Part shown: positions 46,191 through 55,308 of the stretch, piece by piece
How positions within the stretch are numbered: position 1 is the first letter of the stretch
How the letters are laid out: every line of letters starts with the position of its first letter
DNA from: Microlunatus elymi
Lineage (GTDB): Bacteria; Actinomycetota; Actinomycetes; Propionibacteriales; Propionibacteriaceae
Reading direction: 5' to 3'
Length of the DNA stretch: 64,000 nt
Assembly (NCBI RefSeq): GCF_007362775.1
Contig: NZ_CP041692.1
Span: 2,914,001 to 2,978,000, forward strand
Position numbers and translations under genes: made by a program
Notes under the pieces: model-generated
What the model was told of the DNA's origin: nothing
Databases searched by the model: none
What the model saw: only the letters and a program-made list of their open reading frames with translations

Positions 46191-46808
46191 GTGGCCGAGG
46201 AGAACGTGATGGATGAGTCCGTACGGTCGTCTGCCGCGGACCCGTCCCGGCTGCCGAACACGGCCCACCTGATCGTGCTGTCCGGACCGACGGCGGTGGG
46301 CAAGGGCACTGTGGTCAATCGGCTGCGCCGGGACCATCCCGATGTCTGGGTGTCGGTTTCGGTGACCACCAGGCCACCCCGTCCCGGCGAGGTCGACGGC
46401 GTGCATTACCTGTTCGTCGACGCGGCCGAATTCGATCGGCTGATCGCCGACGGCGAGCTGCTGGAGTGGGCGGTCGTGCACGGCGTGCACCGGTACGGGA
46501 CCCCGCGGCAGCCGGTCCTCGACGCCCTCGCCGCGGGCCGTTCGGCGATCCTCGAGCTGGATCTGCAGGGTGCCCGGCAGGTGCGTCAGACCTGGCCGGA
46601 GGCACATTTCGTGTTCCTCGCCCCGCCGACCTGGGAGGAACTGCTGCATCGCCAGGCGATCCGCAACACCGAGGATCCCGCCGAACGCGAGCGCCGATTG
46701 CAGACCGCGCGTCAGGAGATGGCGGCCCAGGACGAGTTCGACCAGACGATCGTCAACACCGAGGTTGGGCAGGCCGTCGCCGACTTGGTAGGCTTACTGG
46801 GCCTTTGA
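46191..46808 (+). CDS. gmk: Guanylate kinase
   Basis: Phosphorylates GMP to GDP with ATP. P-loop LSGPTAVGKGTV and GMP-binding SVSVTTRPPRPGEVDGVHY with HRYGT are present; ILELDLQGARQVRQTWPEA follows. I chose GTG 46191 because GGAGAGGGGAG lies 6-16 bp upstream (205 aa, near family length). ATG 46143, which overlaps the mihF stop (ATGA), would add 16 residues and remains possible. Confidence 0.94.
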   Translation: MAEENVMDESVRSSAADPSRLPNTAHLIVLSGPTAVGKGTVVNRLRRDHPDVWVSVSVTTRPPRPGEVDGVHYLFVDAAEFDRLIADGELLEWAVVHGVHRYGTPRQPVLDALAAGRSAILELDLQGARQVRQTWPEAHFVFLAPPTWEELLHRQAIRNTEDPAERERRLQTARQEMAAQDEFDQTIVNTEVGQAVADLVGLLGL

Positions 46809-46898
46809 CTTCCGGGCGCGCTTTGGCGTGCCTTCACCTCAGGTGACAGCACCTCAGGCGACCAGGACAGTCCACCCATCCCGTTTCGAAGGGGCATC

Positions 46899-47264
46899 TT
46901 GACCGAGAACCAGACTGCCTTCCAGGGCATCAACAACCCGCCGATCGACGAACTGCTGACCAAGGCCGATTCGAAGTACCGGCTGGTGTTGTTCGCCGCC
47001 AAGCGAGCCCGGCAGATCAACGCCTACTACTCCCAGCTCGGCGAGGGCCTGCTGGAGCACGTCGGCCCGCTGGTCGAGACCGGCGTCCAGGAGAAGCCGC
47101 TGTCGATCGCGCTGCGCGAGGTCAACGCCGGCGTGCTGAACTGCATCGAGGGCGAGGAGGGCGACACCGACGGCGAGCAGCCGAGTCTGTCCGCGGTCGA
47201 GGACGGGCTGAGCGTCGACGAGGTCCCCACCCCGACCTTTGACGACACCCCGCCCAGCGCCTGA
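46899..47264 (+). CDS. rpoZ: RNA polymerase omega subunit
   Basis: Assembly and stability subunit of RNA polymerase, 121 aa. [20 protein letters not shown] and [19 protein letters not shown] are the conserved helices around the beta'-contact site. The C-terminal acidic tail is typical of Actinobacteria. It starts at TTG 46899 with GAAGGGG at 46888-46894. gmk-rpoZ-coaBC-metK is the standard order. Confidence 0.96.
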   Translation: MTENQTAFQGINNPPIDELLTKADSKYRLVLFAAKRARQINAYYSQLGEGLLEHVGPLVETGVQEKPLSIALREVNAGVLNCIEGEEGDTDGEQPSLSAVEDGLSVDEVPTPTFDDTPPSA

Positions 47265-47270
47265 CGCTCG

Positions 47271-48533
47271 ATGAGCCGGATCCTGCTGGGCGTCTCCGGT
47301 GGCATCGCCGCCTACAAGGCGGCGGAGTTGCTGCGTCGCCTCAAGGAATCCGGCGACCAGGCCGAGGGGCACGATGTCACCGTCGTTCCCACCGAGGCCG
47401 CGCTGCGCTTCGTCGGCGCGCCGACCTGGGAGGCGCTGTCCGGTCATCCGGTCAGCACCGACGTCTTCACCGAGGTCGATTCGGTCCGCCACGTGTCGCT
47501 CGGCCGCCGGGCCGACCTGGTGATCGTCGCCCCCGCCACCGCCGACCTGCTGGCCAGGGCTGCGGCCGGTCGGGCCGACGATCTCCTCACCGGTTGTCTG
47601 TTGACCGCCACCTGTCCGGTGATCTTCGCCCCGGCCATGCACACCGAGATGTGGCGGCACCCGGCCACCCAGCACAACGTCAGCACGCTGCGCCATCGTG
47701 GCGCCGTCGTCGTCGATCCCGCCTCCGGCCGGTTGACCGGCGCGGACAGTGGTCCCGGGCGGCTGCCTGAGCCGGAAGAGCTCGCGACCATTGCTCGTAC
47801 GGTGTTGGCCGGCCCGGCGATCGCTGCCGCCGCGGCGCGCCGGGATCTGGCCGGGCTGCGGATCGTGATCAGCGCCGGCGGCACCCACGAGCCGCTCGAC
47901 CCGGTGCGCTTCATCGGCAACGCGTCCTCGGGGCGGATGGGCTGGGCGCTGGCCCGGGCCGCGGTGCTGCGTGGAGCCGACGTCGCATTGGTCGCGGCCA
48001 ACGTGACATTGCCCGATCCGGCCGGCACCGAGGTACGGACCGCGACCACCACCCGCGAGCTGGAGGAGCAGGTCGGCAAGGCCGCCGACGGTGCCGACAT
48101 CGTCGTGATGGCGGCGGCACCGGCCGACTTCCGACCGGCCAGCGAGCAGCCGAGCAAGATCAAGAAGAGTTCCTCCGCTGACGCCGATCAGGGGCTGGAG
48201 CTCTCCCTGGTGCAGAATCCAGACATCCTCGCCGGTCTGGTCCGCGCCCGCACCGACCAGCGTCAGGTCCTGGTCGGCTTCGCCGCGGAGACCGCCGACA
48301 CACCAGAGCAGCTGATCTCGCTGGGCCGCGACAAGCTGGCCCGCAAGGGCTGCGACCTGCTGGTGCTGAACGCGGTCGGCCACGGCCGGGTGTTCGGCCG
48401 GGCCGACTCGGAGATCCGGATCATCGGCGGCAGCGCCGACGAGTCCGAGACTCCGCCGGCGTTGGCCGGGTCCAAGGAACTGCTGGCGCATCACATCCTG
48501 GATGCCGCGCTCCAGGTCAGATCCGAGCGGTAA
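47271..48533 (+). CDS. coaBC: Bifunctional phosphopantothenoylcysteine decarboxylase / synthase
   Basis: Catalyses two steps of coenzyme A synthesis: ligation of 4'-phosphopantothenate with cysteine (CoaB, CTP) and decarboxylation (CoaC, FMN). It is 420 aa. Coa[21 protein letters not shown], active-site His in [11 protein letters not shown], and APAMHTEMW, where the usual PxMN carries His, as I recall from other Actinobacteria. Coa[21 protein letters not shown] and [12 protein letters not shown], then AAPADFRPA. Six bp separate it from rpoZ. Confidence 0.96.
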   Translation: MSRILLGVSGGIAAYKAAELLRRLKESGDQAEGHDVTVVPTEAALRFVGAPTWEALSGHPVSTDVFTEVDSVRHVSLGRRADLVIVAPATADLLARAAAGRADDLLTGCLLTATCPVIFAPAMHTEMWRHPATQHNVSTLRHRGAVVVDPASGRLTGADSGPGRLPEPEELATIARTVLAGPAIAAAAARRDLAGLRIVISAGGTHEPLDPVRFIGNASSGRMGWALARAAVLRGADVALVAANVTLPDPAGTEVRTATTTRELEEQVGKAADGADIVVMAAAPADFRPASEQPSKIKKSSSADADQGLELSLVQNPDILAGLVRARTDQRQVLVGFAAETADTPEQLISLGRDKLARKGCDLLVLNAVGHGRVFGRADSEIRIIGGSADESETPPALAGSKELLAHHILDAALQVRSER

Positions 48534-48590
48534 GGTCTGCCGCAATCGAGGTGTGTCCCGCTTCGGTCCGATCGACATCGCGAAAGACTC

Positions 48591-48606
48591 TGGACACAGC
48601 TGTCCA
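48591..48606. promoter_or_regulatory. Inverted repeat upstream of metK
   Basis: TGGACA and TGTCCA flank CAGC, 30 bp before the metK start. It may be an operator or a minor hairpin. No SAM riboswitch pattern was recognised in this 103-bp gap. Confidence 0.35.
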
Positions 48607-48636
48607 ACACATCGACTCCCACGAGAGGTTCATCCG

Positions 48637-49830
48637 ATGGCCACACGCCTGTTCACCTCGGAATCGGTCACCGAGGGGCACCCGGACAAGATCGCCGACC
48701 AGATCAGCGACTCCGTACTGGATGCCCTGCTGGAACAGGATCCGGACAGCCGGGTCGCGGTCGAGACTCTGGTGACGACGGGCCTGGTGGTGGTGGCCGG
48801 TGAGGTGACCACCAAGGCGTACGCAGAGATCCCGCGGATCGTCCGCAACCGGATCCTGCACATCGGCTACGACTCGTCCACCAAGGGTTTCGACGGTGCC
48901 TCCTGCGGTGTTCAGATCGCCATCGGCGCGCAGTCGCCGGACATCGCCCAGGGCGTCGACAAGGCGTGGGAGACGCGTTCCGGCGAGTCGACCGACGAGT
49001 TCGACTTCCAGGGCGCCGGCGACCAGGGGCTGATGTTCGGCTTCGCCTGCACCGAGACGCCGAATCTGATGCCGTTGCCGATCGACCTGGCGCACCGGCT
49101 CGCCGAGCAGCTCAGCTTCGCCCGCAAGGAAGGCGAGATGGCCTACCTGCGTCCCGACGGCAAGACCCAGGTGACCATCGAGTACGACGGCGACAAGCCG
49201 GTCCGGCTGGACACCGTGGTGGTCTCCAGCCAGCACGCGGCCGATGTCGATCTTGATGCGCTGCTGGCTCCGGACGTGCGTAAGCACGTGGTCGCGCCGG
49301 TCGTCGAGAAGTACGACATCGACGCCTCGGACTACAAGCTGCTGGTGAATCCGACCGGCCGGTTCGAGATCGGTGGCCCGATGGGTGACGCGGGTCTGAC
49401 CGGTCGCAAGATCATCGTCGACACGTACGGCGGGATGGCCCGGCACGGCGGCGGCGCATTCTCCGGCAAGGATCCGTCCAAGGTCGACCGCTCGGCCGCG
49501 TACGCGATGCGCTGGGTGGCCAAGAACGTGGTGGCCGCCGGGCTCGCGGACCACTGCGAGTGCCAAGTCGCCTACGCCATCGGCAAGGCGCATCCGGTCG
49601 GCTTCTACGTCGACACGTTCGGCACCGAGAAGGTGCCGACCGAGCAGATCCAGCAGGCGGTGCTCGACGTCTTCGACCTGCGCCCCGGCGCCATCGTGCA
49701 GGACCTCAAGCTGAAGCGGCCGATCTTCGCCGGCACCGCTGCCTACGGTCATTTCGGCCGCGAACTGCCCGACTTCACCTGGGAGAGCACCGACCGCGCC
49801 GAGGCACTGGCCGCCGCCGTCAAGGGCTGA
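48637..49830 (+). CDS. metK: S-adenosylmethionine synthetase
   Basis: Makes SAM from methionine and ATP. It is 397 aa starting [20 protein letters not shown], the canonical N-terminus with the ATP-site His. [12 protein letters not shown] and [20 protein letters not shown] (P-loop-like) are intact; [17 protein letters not shown] is the metal and phosphate region. ATG 48637 chosen by family; an upstream open stretch is not coding. metH in the same window supplies methionine from homocysteine. Confidence 0.98.
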   Translation: MATRLFTSESVTEGHPDKIADQISDSVLDALLEQDPDSRVAVETLVTTGLVVVAGEVTTKAYAEIPRIVRNRILHIGYDSSTKGFDGASCGVQIAIGAQSPDIAQGVDKAWETRSGESTDEFDFQGAGDQGLMFGFACTETPNLMPLPIDLAHRLAEQLSFARKEGEMAYLRPDGKTQVTIEYDGDKPVRLDTVVVSSQHAADVDLDALLAPDVRKHVVAPVVEKYDIDASDYKLLVNPTGRFEIGGPMGDAGLTGRKIIVDTYGGMARHGGGAFSGKDPSKVDRSAAYAMRWVAKNVVAAGLADHCECQVAYAIGKAHPVGFYVDTFGTEKVPTEQIQQAVLDVFDLRPGAIVQDLKLKRPIFAGTAAYGHFGRELPDFTWESTDRAEALAAAVKG

Positions 49831-49844
49831 CGCCCGCGGGCGTC
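49829..49844. terminator. 16-bp palindrome at the metK stop
   Basis: GACGCCCGCGGGCGTC, perfect, overlapping the TGA of metK and followed by a second palindrome GTCCCGGGAC (49842-49851). Likely end of the coaBC-metK transcription unit. Confidence 0.55.
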
Positions 49845-49896
49845 CCGGGACGATCCCGCTATCGTTCAGCGCCCCATTGTTCAGGCCGCGAATTGT

Positions 49897-50361
49897 TCAG
49901 CGGGGTGAGTGGGTCTTGATGCCGACCGACCGGGCGGCGGCAAGTTGCCGCTCGTCGTATGAGATGAAGACGTCGGCATCGACTGCCAGGCATTGGGCGA
50001 CATGGATCGCGTCCAGGGATCGCACAGCCTGGCCCGCGAAGAGGTGGGCGGCGTCGCGGTAGATCGATCGATCGGGGGTGAAGAGGTTGACCCGATTCAA
50101 CACCTCCGTCACGTTCGCTGGGTCGACGGCGACGTTGCCGGAGTCGTGGTCTATTCGGTGCACCGTTCGCCAGACCTCGGTGACCAGCAGGTCGGCAGAC
50201 AGGAATCCGCCCCCGACGCTGTGAACGTGATCGACGAACGCGGCCAGCGCCGCGCTCTCGTCCTCATTTATGAGGAGTTTGCACCAGGACGAAGAGTCCA
50301 CGTAGTAGTACCTGGGCTCGCCCGATGATGCCGTTGCCGACAACGGATCAGCCGAGCTCAC
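49897..50361 (-). CDS. PIN-domain toxin (VapC-like)
   Basis: A 154-aa protein. PIN-domain residues: YYVDSSSWCKLLINEDES (first Asp), LLVTEVWRTVHRID (Glu), RSLDAIHVAQCL (Asp) and VFISYDERQLAAARSVGI (last Asp). VapC toxins cleave tRNA or rRNA. The GTG at 50361 overlaps the antitoxin stop (GTGA). A longer frame upstream runs through the antitoxin gene in another phase and is rejected. Confidence 0.88.
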   Translation of the reverse strand: MSSADPLSATASSGEPRYYYVDSSSWCKLLINEDESAALAAFVDHVHSVGGGFLSADLLVTEVWRTVHRIDHDSGNVAVDPANVTEVLNRVNLFTPDRSIYRDAAHLFAGQAVRSLDAIHVAQCLAVDADVFISYDERQLAAARSVGIKTHSPR

Positions 50362-50621
50362 CGGTCGCCCTTGAGATCGTCGATGATCGTCGCCAACGGA
50401 GTCGGTGATTTCACCCTCGGAATCCCGCTCACCGGCGCGGTCGTCTTCGCCGGAGTCATCGCTCCATTGATCAGTCCACGTTCGATCGGAGTCATCTCCG
50501 GCGGCACAAGAACGGCCTGGACAACGCCATTGCTGGTCACCTGGATGATCTCGCCCGCGACGACGCGGGCCAGCACCTTGCTGCTCTGGTTGCGTAATTC
50601 CCGAATCGGAACCTTCTCCAC
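50358..50621 (-). CDS. Phd/YefM-type antitoxin (VapB role)
   Basis: An 87-aa protein with the N-terminal Phd/YefM fold, PIRELRNQSSKVLARVVAGE and IIQVTSNGVVQAVLVPPE, that binds DNA as a dimer. The C-terminus (PTPLATIIDDLKGDR) would wrap the toxin. GTG 50621 is the start. It is translationally coupled to the PIN toxin and preceded by a perfect palindrome that is probably its operator. The pair sits between metK and priA, a backbone boundary where accessory genes seem tolerated. Confidence 0.88.
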   Translation of the reverse strand: MEKVPIRELRNQSSKVLARVVAGEIIQVTSNGVVQAVLVPPEMTPIERGLINGAMTPAKTTAPVSGIPRVKSPTPLATIIDDLKGDR

Positions 50622-50629
50622 GCCTGTCA

Positions 50630-50648
50630 GCGTAGCACTGTGCTACGC
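50630..50648. promoter_or_regulatory. Toxin-antitoxin operator palindrome
   Basis: GCGTAGCACTGTGCTACGC, a perfect 9-1-9 palindrome ending 9 bp before the antitoxin start codon. Position and symmetry fit autorepression by a Phd/YefM dimer. It also overlaps the shared upstream region of priA, 69 bp from its start. Confidence 0.8.
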
Positions 50649-50716
50649 CAGAAGACGAGCGCACACAGGCGCCCTGTGGACAGCACCAGCGTAGTGGTGG
50701 TGCGGTATGAGAATCT

Positions 50717-52858
50717 TTGCCAGTGCCTGAACTGCCTGCCGACCAACCGGAGTTGCCGGTAGCGCGGGTGGTGGTGGACGTTTCGCTGCTGCATCTGGAC
50801 CGCCCGTTCGACTACGCGGTGACCGCGAGCCAGGACGCCGAGGCGGTGCCCGGTGCGCGGGTGCGGGTCCGGTTCGCCGGCAAGCTGCGGGACGGGTTCG
50901 TGGTCGAGCGGGTGGCCGAGACCGATCATCCGGGCACGCTGGCGCCGCTCTACAAGGTGGTCTCCGCCGAGCCGGTGCTCACTGAGGCGGTCGATCGGCT
51001 GATCCGGGCCGTCGCCGACCACTACGCGGGCAGCTATGCCGACGTCCTTCGATTGGCGGTGCCACCGCGGCATGCGGCCACCGAGAAGGCCGATCCGGTA
51101 CGCCGCCCGCCGGTCGAACCGCAGCAGTTTGACGGTCCGTTCTCCCGCTACCCGACCGGACCCGGCTTTCTCGGTGCGCTGCGTCGCGGCGACCGGCCAC
51201 GGGCGGCCTGGCAGCTGATTCCCTCCGCTGACGCCGGCGCCGCCGACGCCGGTGACTGGGCGTACGGGATGGCCTGCGCCGCCGCGGCCGCCCTGGCCGG
51301 GGGTGCGGGCAGTCTGTTGATCGTGCCCGGCACCCGTGATCTTGATCGGCTCCGGGCGGCGTGCGAGCAGGTGCTGGGGAAGCAGGGCTTCGTCGCGCTC
51401 ACAGCTGATCTTGGTCCGGCGGCCCGCTATCGCGCGTTCCTGGCCGCGCTGCGAGGCGACGTGCCGGTGGTGATCGGGACTCGGGCGGCCGCCTTCGCAC
51501 CGGTTTGTGATCTTGGTCTGGTCGGGCTGTACGACGACGGGGACGATCTGCTCGCCGAGCAGCGGGCACCGTATCCGCACGCCCGCGAGGTGCTGGCGAT
51601 CCGGGCCGCGCAGGCCGGTGCAGCGGTGTTGTTCGGCTCGTACGCGCGCAGCTGCGAGGTGCAGCGGATGGTGGACCGTGGCTGGCTCACCGAACTTGCC
51701 GCCGAGCGTACGGTGCTGCGCCGTACTGCACCCAAGATCAAGATCGCCGCCGACACGGATCGAGCCCTGGACCGGGATCCGGCGGCGCACGCGGCCCGGT
51801 TGCCGCACGACGTGTTCGAGACCATCCGAGCGGGTCTGGCCGCGGGACCGGTGCTGGTTCAGGTCCCGCGCAGCGGCTATCTGGTGTCGTTGAGCTGTCA
51901 GGACTGCCGGGAGCCGGTGCGTTGCTCGCACTGCCACGGCCCGACCCGCGCCTCCCGACGCTCGCTTGCTGGGGCGCAGACGCACCCGCAGATGCAGGGC
52001 AAGATCAGTACGGCCGCCGACCATGATCAACTCGACCTGCTGTCGGCGGCCGATCAAGATCAACTTCCGGATGATCATGATCAGCGATCGGACCTGCCGG
52101 AGGTGTTGCTGTCCTGCCGGTGGTGCGGTCGGTTACTGCCGGACTGGCGATGCGACAACTGCGGCTCGCAGCGCTGGCGGGCACCGGTCGTCGGCGCCGG
52201 GCGCACCGCAGAGGAGTTGGGTCGGGCCTTCCCGGCCACGACGATTCGCCAGTCGATGGGCGGCCGGGTACTGGCCGAGGTGCCCGACACCCCGGCATTG
52301 GTGGTGGCCACCCCGGGCGCCGAACCGATCGCGGCCGGCGGCTATGCGGCGGCCGTACTGCTGGACACGCCGTTGATGTTGCTGCGCGCCGACCTGCGCG
52401 CGGGCGAGGAAGCATTGCGTCGCTGGCTGGGCGCCACCGCGTTGGTCCGGTCGGGGGAGCAGGGCGGTTCGGTGATCGCGGTCGGCGACAGTTCCGGTCG
52501 TACGTTGCAGGCGCTGGTCCGGCTCGACCCTGCCGGTTTCGCGGCCCGCGAGCTGGCTGAACGCGCCGAGGCGCACTTCCCGCCGGCGGTGAAGTTGATC
52601 ACGGTCGACGGCCGGGCCGAGGCACTGACGGAGTTCGGGCAACTGCTGAAGTCGCCGCAGCCGACGGAGCTGCTCGGCCCGGTCGAGATCGGCCCGTCGG
52701 CCTCCGGCGAGGTGATCATCAACCGGCTGACGCTGCGGGCGCCGCTGTCGCTCGGCAGCGAGCTGGTTGCTGCGACCAGAGCCGTCGTCGCGACGCGGTC
52801 GGCCAAGAAGGCCGAGGGCGCACTGCGGATCCAGGTCGATCCGATCCAGATCGGCTGA
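50717..52858 (+). CDS. priA: PriA-like primosomal protein lacking helicase motifs
   Basis: 713 aa. The N-terminal 3'-DNA-binding domain is recognisable (ARVVVDVSLLHLDRPFDYAV, GARVRVRFAGKLRDGFVVER). The zinc region has pairs CQDC, CSHC, CRWC and CDNC. There is no Walker A lysine or DEAH box: SLLIVPGTRDLDRLRAACEQ and VIGTRAAAFAPVCDLGLVGL align by position, but the ATPase residues are missing. This is the usual state of actinobacterial PriA, which is thought to be non-helicase. An insertion of about 50 residues between the zinc pairs (about residues 414-462) contains HDQ and DQDQ stretches encoded by GATCAA/GATCATGATC repeats. Start TTG 50717 or GTG 50723. Confidence 0.92.
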   Translation: MPVPELPADQPELPVARVVVDVSLLHLDRPFDYAVTASQDAEAVPGARVRVRFAGKLRDGFVVERVAETDHPGTLAPLYKVVSAEPVLTEAVDRLIRAVADHYAGSYADVLRLAVPPRHAATEKADPVRRPPVEPQQFDGPFSRYPTGPGFLGALRRGDRPRAAWQLIPSADAGAADAGDWAYGMACAAAAALAGGAGSLLIVPGTRDLDRLRAACEQVLGKQGFVALTADLGPAARYRAFLAALRGDVPVVIGTRAAAFAPVCDLGLVGLYDDGDDLLAEQRAPYPHAREVLAIRAAQAGAAVLFGSYARSCEVQRMVDRGWLTELAAERTVLRRTAPKIKIAADTDRALDRDPAAHAARLPHDVFETIRAGLAAGPVLVQVPRSGYLVSLSCQDCREPVRCSHCHGPTRASRRSLAGAQTHPQMQGKISTAADHDQLDLLSAADQDQLPDDHDQRSDLPEVLLSCRWCGRLLPDWRCDNCGSQRWRAPVVGAGRTAEELGRAFPATTIRQSMGGRVLAEVPDTPALVVATPGAEPIAAGGYAAAVLLDTPLMLLRADLRAGEEALRRWLGATALVRSGEQGGSVIAVGDSSGRTLQALVRLDPAGFAARELAERAEAHFPPAVKLITVDGRAEALTEFGQLLKSPQPTELLGPVEIGPSASGEVIINRLTLRAPLSLGSELVAATRAVVATRSAKKAEGALRIQVDPIQIG

Positions 52859-52904
52859 GACCGCGCATCCGACCGGCCGGGGCGGCTCAATAGACTGCCT
52901 GCTC

Positions 52905-53831
52905 GTGAAACTCGTCTTCGCCGGTACGCCCGAGGTGGCGGTACCGTCCCTGGAAGCCCTGCTCGATTCCGGCCATGAGGTGGTCGCGGTCGTCACCCGG
53001 CCGGACGCACCCAGCGGCCGTGGACGCAGGCTGCAGCCGAGCCCGGTGGCAGCGCGGGCGGCCGAGGCGGGCTTGGAAATCCTGAGGCCGGAGCGGCCGC
53101 GAGACGCCGACTTCGTGACCCGGCTGACCAAGCTGGCGCCGGACTGCTGCCCGGTGGTCGCCTACGGTGCGCTGATCCCCCAGCGGGTGATCGACATCCC
53201 CGAGCACGGCTGGGTCAACCTGCACTTCTCCCTGCTGCCGGCCTGGCGCGGGGCGGCGCCGGTGCAGCACGCGATCATCAACGGTGACCAGATCACCGGT
53301 GCGGCCACGTTCTCGCTGGTGAAGGAGATGGATGCCGGTCCGGTCTATCGGACCGTCACCGATCCGATCGGCGCGACCGACACCGCCGGTGATCTGCTGC
53401 ACCGGCTCTCGCTCTCCGGTGCGCAGCTGCTGGTGCAGACCTTGGACGGCATCGAGGCGGGCACGCTGACGCCCGAGCCGCAGCCGGCCGACGGCATCAG
53501 CCTGGCACCCAAGATCACCGTCGACGACGCCCGGCTGGACTGGACTCGGCCGGCGATCGTGGTGGATCGGCTGATCCGCGGCTGCACCCCGGCACCGGGC
53601 GCCTGGAGCTCCTTCCGCGGCGATCGGTTCAAGATCAACTCCGCGACCGTGGACGAACGGGATGATCTTGATCCGGGCGAACTGGAGATCACCAAGAAGT
53701 CGGTCCGAGTCGGCACCGGGGCCGGAAGTTTGATCTTGACCCAGGTGCAGGCGCAGGGCAAGAAGCCCATGCAGGCAGCGGATTGGGCTCGGGGCGTGAG
53801 CTTCGAGCCGGGGGAGCGGCTGGGCGGATGA
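52905..53831 (+). CDS. fmt: Methionyl-tRNA formyltransferase
   Basis: Formylates initiator Met-tRNA using 10-formyltetrahydrofolate. It is 308 aa. VFAGTPEVAVPSLEALLDSG opens the formyltransferase domain; NLHFSLLPAWRGAAPVQHAI contains the folate and catalytic loop (Asn, His and the S-L-L-P signature), and D in EMDAGPVYR follows. The C-terminal OB-like domain ends KPMQAADWARG. GTG 52905 chosen by family N-terminus. It overlaps rsmB by ATGA, as in most Actinobacteria. Confidence 0.97.
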   Translation: MKLVFAGTPEVAVPSLEALLDSGHEVVAVVTRPDAPSGRGRRLQPSPVAARAAEAGLEILRPERPRDADFVTRLTKLAPDCCPVVAYGALIPQRVIDIPEHGWVNLHFSLLPAWRGAAPVQHAIINGDQITGAATFSLVKEMDAGPVYRTVTDPIGATDTAGDLLHRLSLSGAQLLVQTLDGIEAGTLTPEPQPADGISLAPKITVDDARLDWTRPAIVVDRLIRGCTPAPGAWSSFRGDRFKINSATVDERDDLDPGELEITKKSVRVGTGAGSLILTQVQAQGKKPMQAADWARGVSFEPGERLGG

Positions 53832-55252
53832 GCCCGGACAAGTCGGCCGCACCTCGGGACGGCGGCAACGGCCGCGGCAAGCTCGGCAGCCGCGGTCGGG
53901 GCCGCCAGAGCCGGCCGCGCGGCGCCGATCCGGCCCGGTTGCTGGCCTTCGACGCCTTGCGTGCGGTGCACGCCGAGGACGCCTACGCGAACTTGATCTT
54001 GGCCGAGTTGCTGCGCCAACGGCAGATGCCGGCCCGCGATGCCGCCTTCGCCACCGAACTGTTCAGCGGGACCTGCCGGATGCAGGGCAGCTATGACGCG
54101 ATCATCGAGCGGGCTGGAGGCCGTAAGCTCAACAGCTTGCAACCGGCCGTGCTCGATCTGCTCCGGCTCGGCACTCATCAGCTGCTGGCGATGCGGGTGG
54201 CCGATCACGCGGCGGTGTCGGCGACGGTCGAACTGGCCGCGGCAACCGTCGGACGCCGTGTCACCGGTCTGATCAACGCCATCCTGCGCAAGATCAGCGC
54301 CGATGACTACGGCGGCTGGGTGACCAAGATCAGCAACGGCTGGCCGGCGCCCGACGCCTTGGCACTGCGGACCGCGCATCCACGCTGGATCGTCGACGCG
54401 TACGCCGACCTGTTGCCACAGACCGAACTGGAGCCGGCCCTGCGGGCCAACAACGTCCAGCCGGTCTCCTCACTGGTGATCCGGCCCGGCCTGGCAACGG
54501 TGCAGGAACTGCTCGACGCGGGAGCCCGTCCGGGCCGGCACTCGCCGTACGCGGCGCAGTGGACCGGCGATCCGGCGCTCCTGCCCGCTGTCGCCGAGGG
54601 CCGGGCCGGTGTTCAGGACGAGGGCTCCCAACTGGTCGCGCTGGCGCTGGCCCGGGCCGAGGCCGCCGACGGTCCGTGGCTGGATCTGTGTGCCGGCCCG
54701 GGTGGCAAGTCGGCGTTGTTGGCCGGACTCGCCCGCGAGCACGGCGCTGCCTTCCTGGCCGGCGAGATCGCGGCGCACCGAGCCCGGCTGGTGGCTGCCG
54801 CCTTGCGGGCCTATCCCCAGTCCGATGAGCGGCTGGTGATCACCGCCGACGGCACCCGTCCGGCCTGGCGACCGGGCAGTTTCGCTCGGGTGATCGCCGA
54901 TGTGCCGTGCAGCGGCCTTGGTGCGCTGCGCCGCCGGCCGGAGTCGCGCTGGCGACGGGACGCCGACGCCGTCGATCAACTGCATCCGTTGCAGAAATCC
55001 CTGCTGCACAACGCGATCGCGGCTCTGCGCCCGGGCGGTGTAGTCGCCTACGTCACCTGCTCGCCGCATCGGCTCGAGACCGAAGCCGTCGTCACCGAGG
55101 TGCTGTCCGAGCACGATGATCTTGACCTGCTCGACGCGCCGGCGCTGCTTCCGGAGGTCGAGGACGCTGCGGTCGGCCGGTTCATCCAGCTCTGGCCGCA
55201 TCGACACGGCACCGACGCGATGTTCGCAGCGTTGCTGCGCGTGTCCGGCTGA
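53828..55252 (+). CDS. rsmB: 16S rRNA (cytosine-5) methyltransferase RsmB-type with NusB domain
   Basis: A 474-aa protein that methylates a cytosine of 16S rRNA (C967 in E. coli numbering). A basic N-terminal tail (GKLGSRGRGRQSRPRGADPA) precedes a NusB-like RNA-binding domain (RLLAFDALRAVHAEDAYANL and LLRLGTHQLLAM). The Rossmann methyltransferase has WLDLCAGPGGKSALLAGL (SAM binding), IADVPCSGLGALRRRPE (motif IV Cys) and AYVTCSPHRLETEAV (motif VI catalytic Cys). Translationally coupled to fmt. Confidence 0.96.
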   Translation: MSPDKSAAPRDGGNGRGKLGSRGRGRQSRPRGADPARLLAFDALRAVHAEDAYANLILAELLRQRQMPARDAAFATELFSGTCRMQGSYDAIIERAGGRKLNSLQPAVLDLLRLGTHQLLAMRVADHAAVSATVELAAATVGRRVTGLINAILRKISADDYGGWVTKISNGWPAPDALALRTAHPRWIVDAYADLLPQTELEPALRANNVQPVSSLVIRPGLATVQELLDAGARPGRHSPYAAQWTGDPALLPAVAEGRAGVQDEGSQLVALALARAEAADGPWLDLCAGPGGKSALLAGLAREHGAAFLAGEIAAHRARLVAAALRAYPQSDERLVITADGTRPAWRPGSFARVIADVPCSGLGALRRRPESRWRRDADAVDQLHPLQKSLLHNAIAALRPGGVVAYVTCSPHRLETEAVVTEVLSEHDDLDLLDAPALLPEVEDAAVGRFIQLWPHRHGTDAMFAALLRVSG

Positions 55253-55308
55253 AGGTAGCGAGCTCTGGAGGCCCGCGGCGGTGATCACTCACGGCCTCGC
55301 GGCCTGGC

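Noticed and set aside
48534-48636. SAM riboswitch upstream of metK
   Set aside because: The gap is only 103 bp and I could not find the conserved SAM-I, SAM-II or SAM-IV core; only a short TGGACA/TGTCCA inverted repeat is present.
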